Source: Pseudomonadota bacterium
GTDB lineage: Bacteria > Pseudomonadota > Gammaproteobacteria > Enterobacterales > Enterobacteriaceae
Direction of reading: 5' to 3'
DNA length: 64,000 nucleotides
NCBI GenBank assembly: GCA_018261615.1
Contig: JAGTSE010000029.1
Span: 35,987-99,986 of the forward strand
Both the position numbers and the translations under genes were made by a program. Below the pieces are notes generated by a model, which saw only the letters and a list, made by a program, of their open reading frames with translations, did not search any database and was not told where the DNA came from. Shown piece after piece: positions 59,945 to 64,000 of this stretch (the first letter of the stretch is position 1; every line of letters starts with the position of its first letter).

Positions 59945-62383
59945 ATGAACATGAAAATGCCTGATGAGTTGCTGGATACTGAGGTTAGCCGTCGTGGGTT
60001 TATGAAAACTACGGCACTCGGTGGTCTGGCGGTTGCAAGTAGCACTTTCGCCTTGCCTTTTACCCGACTGGCGTCCGCAGCGGATGCGATTACCCCGGCG
60101 CAGGAAAAAGTGGTGTGGAGTGCCTGTACCGTGAACTGTGGTAGCCGCTGCCCGCTGCGTATGCATGTGGTGGATGGCGAAATAAAATATGTCGAAACCG
60201 ACAATACCGGTGACGACAACTATGACGGGTTGCACCAGGTGCGCGCATGTCTTCGCGGTCGTTCAATGCGCCGCCGCGTCTATAACCCTGATCGCCTTAA
60301 GTATCCCATGAAGCGCGTGGGTAAACGGGGTGAGGGGAAATTCGAGCGCATAAGCTGGCAGGAGGCATTCGATACCATTACCAGCAATATGCAGCGTCTG
60401 ATCAAAGAGTACGGTAACGAATCTATCTATCTGAACTATGGCACGGGTACGCTGGGGGGAACGCTGACACGCTCATGGCCGCCAGGCAAGACACTCATTG
60501 CCCGCCTGATGAACTGTTGCGGAGGATACCTTAATCATTATGGAGACTACTCCAGCGCCCAAATCGCCGCCGGGCTGAATTATACCTACGGGGGATGGGC
60601 AGACGGCAACAGTCCGTCGGATATTGAAAATAGCCAGTTGGTGGTGATGTTCGGTAACAACCCCGGGGAAACCCGCATGAGTGGTGGAGGTGTAACGTAC
60701 TACGTTGAACAGGCACGGCAAAAATCGAATGCCCGTATGATCATTATCGATCCGCGTTACACTGATACTGGTGCCGGGCGTGAAGATGAGTGGATCCCAA
60801 TCCGCCCAGGCACTGATGCTGCGCTGGTGTCAGCACTGGCCTGGGTGATGATCACGGAAAACCTTGTTGATCAGCCTTTCCTCGATAAATACTGCGTTGG
60901 TTACGATGAAAAAACGTTACCCGCAGACGCGCCAGCCAATGGACACTATAAGGCGTACATTCTGGGCCAGGGCAATGATGGCATTGCCAAGACGCCGGAG
61001 TGGGCATCGGTTATTACTGGCATTCCCCAGTCGCGTATTATTATGCTGGCTCGTGAAATTGCCAGCACCAAACCGGCGTTTATCTCTCAGGGTTGGGGGC
61101 CGCAACGCCATGCGAATGGCGAGTTGGCGTCGCGTGCAATTGCCATGCTGGCGATTTTGACCGGCAATGTTGGGCTCAACGGTGGTAATAGCGGCGCTCG
61201 TGAAGGCTCATACGAGCTGCCGTTTGTGCGCATGCCGACGCTGGAAAATCCGGTGCAGACCAGTATCTCGATGTTTCTGTGGACCGATGCTATTGAGCGT
61301 GGCCCGGAGATGACGGCCACGCGCGACGGGGTACGCGGCAAAGATAAGCTGGATGTGCCGATCAAGATGATCTGGAACTATGCCGGTAACTGTCTGATTA
61401 ACCAGCATTCACAGATCAATCGTACCCATGACATCTTGCAGGATGATAAGAAGTGCGAGCTGATTGTGGTGATTGATTGCCACATGACCTCTTCCGCGAA
61501 ATATGCCGACATTCTGCTTCCGGATTGTACCGCCTCGGAACAGATGGATTTCGCACTGGACGCCTCCTGCGGCAACATGTCGTATGTCATTTTTGCCGAT
61601 CAGGTAATTAAACCACGCTTTGAATGCAAAACGATCTATGAAATGACCAGCGAACTGGCTAAGCGTATGGGCGTGGAACAACAGTTCACTGAAGGTCGTT
61701 CACAAGAGGAGTGGATGCGTTATCTCTACGAACAATCCCGCCAGGCTATCCCTGGCATGCCAACTTTCGATGCATTACGCAAACAGGGCATGTTTAAACA
61801 GCGCGATCCGGCCGGTCACCATGTGGCTTATAAGGCCTTTCGTGACGATCCGCAAAAAAATCCGCTCACCACACCATCAGGGAAAATCGAGATCTACTCA
61901 GCGCAACTGGCAGCCATTGAGGCAAGTTGGGAGCTGGACAAAGAGGATGTTATCGATCCGCTACCGGTGTACAGCGCTGGTTTTGAAAATTACAACGCTC
62001 CGCTCAGCAAAACCTATCCGCTGCAACTAACCGGTTTTCACTACAAAGCTCGAACCCACTCTACATACGGCAACGTTGATGTGCTGAATGCGGCTTGCCG
62101 TCAGGAGATGTGGATTAACCCAATCGATGCGCAGCTACGCGGGATAAGCAACGGTGACCGCGTGCGTATCTTTAACGACCGGGGTGAAGTTCAAATCGAA
62201 GCGAAAGTAACGCCGCGCATGATACCCGGTGTGGTCGCGCTGGGTGAAGGCGCATGGTACAACCCGGATGCCCGGCGCGTCGATCAGGCAGGATCTATAA
62301 ATGTGCTGACTACGCAACGACCATCTCCGCTGGCGAAAGGCAACCCGTCGCATACAAACCTTGTCCAGGTCGAAAAGGCGTAA
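59945..62383 (+). CDS. dmsA: Dimethyl sulfoxide reductase catalytic subunit DmsA
   Basis: An 812-residue molybdopterin (bis-MGD) enzyme reducing DMSO and amine N-oxides as terminal electron acceptors in anaerobic respiration. The Tat signal SRRGFMK is at residues 15-21, with cleavage near ASA|AD. A 4Fe-4S-binding N-terminus (CTVNCGSRCPLRMHV ... CLRG) and HYGDYSSAQ near the Mo site are visible. E. coli DmsA has 814 residues. A start at the ATG two codons later is possible. First gene of dmsABC. Confidence 0.97.
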   Translation: MNMKMPDELLDTEVSRRGFMKTTALGGLAVASSTFALPFTRLASAADAITPAQEKVVWSACTVNCGSRCPLRMHVVDGEIKYVETDNTGDDNYDGLHQVRACLRGRSMRRRVYNPDRLKYPMKRVGKRGEGKFERISWQEAFDTITSNMQRLIKEYGNESIYLNYGTGTLGGTLTRSWPPGKTLIARLMNCCGGYLNHYGDYSSAQIAAGLNYTYGGWADGNSPSDIENSQLVVMFGNNPGETRMSGGGVTYYVEQARQKSNARMIIIDPRYTDTGAGREDEWIPIRPGTDAALVSALAWVMITENLVDQPFLDKYCVGYDEKTLPADAPANGHYKAYILGQGNDGIAKTPEWASVITGIPQSRIIMLAREIASTKPAFISQGWGPQRHANGELASRAIAMLAILTGNVGLNGGNSGAREGSYELPFVRMPTLENPVQTSISMFLWTDAIERGPEMTATRDGVRGKDKLDVPIKMIWNYAGNCLINQHSQINRTHDILQDDKKCELIVVIDCHMTSSAKYADILLPDCTASEQMDFALDASCGNMSYVIFADQVIKPRFECKTIYEMTSELAKRMGVEQQFTEGRSQEEWMRYLYEQSRQAIPGMPTFDALRKQGMFKQRDPAGHHVAYKAFRDDPQKNPLTTPSGKIEIYSAQLAAIEASWELDKEDVIDPLPVYSAGFENYNAPLSKTYPLQLTGFHYKARTHSTYGNVDVLNAACRQEMWINPIDAQLRGISNGDRVRIFNDRGEVQIEAKVTPRMIPGVVALGEGAWYNPDARRVDQAGSINVLTTQRPSPLAKGNPSHTNLVQVEKA

Positions 62384-62393
62384 GGAGTAAGTG

Positions 62394-63011
62394 ATGACTA
62401 CGCAGTATGGATTTTTTATTGATTCAAGCCGTTGCACCGGGTGTAAAACCTGTGAGCTGGCCTGTAAAGACTACAAAAACTTAACTCCCGACGTTAACTT
62501 CCGCCGTATTTATGAATATGCAGGTGGCGACTGGCAACAGGATAACGGCGTCTGGCACCAGAATGTGTTTGCCTATTATATGTCGATTGCCTGTAACCAC
62601 TGTGAAGATCCGGCATGTACCAAAGTATGTCCTAGCGGCGCTATGCACAAACGAGAGGATGGTTTTGTGGTGGTGGACGAAGATATCTGCATCGGCTGCC
62701 GTTACTGCCATATGGCCTGCCCGTATGGTGCACCGCAGTACAATGCACAAAAAGGACATATGACCAAGTGCGATGGTTGCTATGAACGCGTTGCTGACGG
62801 GAAAAAACCAGTTTGTGTGGAATCCTGCCCATTACGGGCGCTTGATTTCGGCCCTATCGACGAGCTGCGGCAGAAATATGGCCAACTGGCGGCTGTCGCG
62901 CCGCTGCCTGCAGCACATTTCACGAAACCATGTATTGTAATTAAACCCAATGCTAATAGCCGCCCGACAGGGGACACCACCGGTTATCTGGCGAATCCGC
63001 AGGAGGTGTGA
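62394..63011 (+). CDS. dmsB: DMSO reductase iron-sulfur subunit DmsB
   Basis: A 205-residue electron-transfer subunit with four 4Fe-4S clusters between DmsC and DmsA. Four cysteine groups are visible: CTGCKTCELAC, CNHCEDPACTKVCP, CIGCRYCHMACP and CDGCYERV...CVESCP. Same length as E. coli DmsB. The ATG at 62394 is used, after AAGGAG, rather than the GTG one codon earlier. Ten bases after dmsA. Confidence 0.97.
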   Translation: MTTQYGFFIDSSRCTGCKTCELACKDYKNLTPDVNFRRIYEYAGGDWQQDNGVWHQNVFAYYMSIACNHCEDPACTKVCPSGAMHKREDGFVVVDEDICIGCRYCHMACPYGAPQYNAQKGHMTKCDGCYERVADGKKPVCVESCPLRALDFGPIDELRQKYGQLAAVAPLPAAHFTKPCIVIKPNANSRPTGDTTGYLANPQEV

Positions 63012-63012
63012 G

Positions 63013-63876
63013 ATGGGAAGTGGATGGCATGAGTGGCCGCTGATGATCTTCACGGTCTTTGGGCAGTGTGTCGCTGGTGGGTTTATTGTCCTGGCGTTGG
63101 CTTTGCTGAAAGGCAATCTGCCGGTTGACCAGCAACAGCGCGCAGTACGTAGTATGTTTGGCTTATGGGTGTTGATGGCGGCGGCGTTTATTGCCTCGAC
63201 TCTGCACCTCGGTTCACCATTGCGCGCCTTCAACGCACTTAACCGTGTGGGCGCATCGGCGTTGAGCAATGAAATCGCCAGCGGTGCCATTTTCTTTATT
63301 GTCGGCGGTGTCGGCTGGTTGCTGGCAGTGCTGGATAAGCTACCTGCAGGGTTACGCAGCCTGTGGTTGATCGTGACGATGGTGCTGGGTGTGGTGTTTG
63401 TGTGGATGATGGCGCACGTCTATAACAGCATTGATACCGTACCGACCTGGTACAGCATCTGGACCTCACTGGGTTTCTTCCTGACAATGCTTATCGGTGG
63501 GCCACTGCTGGGTTACTTGCTATTACGTTGTGCGGGCGTCGACGGCTGGGCGATGCGTTTATTGCCTGCTATCTCATTATTGGCATTGGCGCTCAGTGTC
63601 ATGGTGGCACTGATGCAGGGGACGGAACTGGCAACGATTCATAGCTCGATTCAGCAGGCTTCTGCACTGATTCCGGCATATGGCTCGCTGATGGCATGGC
63701 GGGTAGCGCTACTACTGGTTGCGCTGGCGTGCTGGGTTATTCCGCAACTGAAAGGGTATCAGCCTGCTTTGCCGTTGTTGTCGCTGGCGTTTGTCCTCGT
63801 GCTGGCAGGCGAGCTTATTGGGCGCGGCGTGTTCTACGGATTGCATATGACAGTGGGTATGGCTATTGCCAGCTAA
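63013..63876 (+). CDS. dmsC: DMSO reductase membrane anchor subunit DmsC
   Basis: A 287-residue inner-membrane subunit with eight predicted helices that anchors DmsAB on the periplasmic face and oxidises menaquinol. The N-terminus MGSGWHEWPLMIFTVFGQC and the C-terminus GRGVFYGLHMTVGMAIAS match E. coli DmsC, as does the length. The ATG follows the dmsB stop by one base, with AGGAGG inside the dmsB end. Confidence 0.96.
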   Translation: MGSGWHEWPLMIFTVFGQCVAGGFIVLALALLKGNLPVDQQQRAVRSMFGLWVLMAAAFIASTLHLGSPLRAFNALNRVGASALSNEIASGAIFFIVGGVGWLLAVLDKLPAGLRSLWLIVTMVLGVVFVWMMAHVYNSIDTVPTWYSIWTSLGFFLTMLIGGPLLGYLLLRCAGVDGWAMRLLPAISLLALALSVMVALMQGTELATIHSSIQQASALIPAYGSLMAWRVALLLVALACWVIPQLKGYQPALPLLSLAFVLVLAGELIGRGVFYGLHMTVGMAIAS

Positions 63877-63974
63877 TATGTTAATAGGTTATATCTGGCC
63901 GGGAGCCTGTACATAGATTTGTGTAATTGCCTGATTTTGATATGTTCAATTCACCATCAAATGAAGGTTAATGT

Positions 63975-64000
63975 ATGGACGAAAAACAGTTGCAAGCTCT
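63975..64000 (+). CDS. Start of an unidentified CDS cut by the window end
   Basis: An ATG at 63975 with AAGG 7 bases upstream opens a frame reading MDEKQLQA before the sequence ends. It is too short to identify. A TorD/DmsD-type chaperone for DmsA would fit the position, but this is only a guess. Other ATGs at 63961 and 63971 are in other frames with worse spacing. Confidence 0.4.

Overview
The window is chromosomal DNA from a member of the Enterobacteriaceae. Gene order from ybjG to dmsC follows the Escherichia coli K-12 backbone around 19-20 minutes, and most proteins align nearly full length with their E. coli counterparts as I remember them; Lrp and IF-1 look essentially identical. The differences (no ybjC, aqpZ or serW in their usual places, several extra genes, moderately high GC) suggest an Enterobacter/Kosakonia/Klebsiella-type genome rather than Escherichia. 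I cannot name the species from sequence alone.

Layout. 1-3.8 kb: ybjG (cut by the window edge), mdfA, ybjJ and an rcdA gene carrying an apparent 1-base frameshift. 3.8-7.2 kb: an accessory block absent from the K-12 arrangement, holding a ComB-family phosphatase, a secreted alpha/beta hydrolase, an unrecognised minus-strand ORF and an overlapping two-gene cassette of unknown function. 7.3-12.5 kb: the sRNA gene rybB with its sigma-E promoter, then ybjL, ybjM, grxA, nfsA, rimK and ybjN. 12.5-17.8 kb: a MITE-like repeat, then the putrescine importer potFGHI and ybjO. 17.8-25.6 kb: rlmC, a truncated ybaQ-like antitoxin remnant, the arginine transport genes artJ and artPIQM, ybjP, ybjQ, amiD and a secreted hypothetical protein. 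25.6-34.4 kb: ybjS, ybjT, ltaE, poxB, a DoxX-like membrane protein and the nitrosative-stress pair hcp-hcr. 34.4-44.6 kb: lysO, ybjD, ybjX, macAB, cspD and clpSA.

44.6-45.5 kb: a short orphan type I-F CRISPR array (five repeats, four spacers) lies between clpA and infA, the site where E. coli strains carry their I-F locus. No cas genes are visible in the window. 45.5-63.9 kb: infA, aat, cydDC, trxB, lrp, ftsK, lolA, rarA, serS and dmsABC, and the first codons of a gene cut by the window end.

Themes: transport (polyamine, arginine, drug/macrolide, lysine, thiol), anaerobic and nitrosative respiration (hcp-hcr under NsrR/FNR-like sites, cydDC, dmsABC under an FNR-like site), N-end-rule proteolysis (aat, clpS, clpA) and envelope stress (rybB, lolA). 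The most interesting non-backbone pieces are the orphan I-F array, the 6.4-7.2 kb two-gene cassette (possibly a membrane toxin with its immunity protein, by inference only), the rcdA frameshift and the ybaQ remnant.
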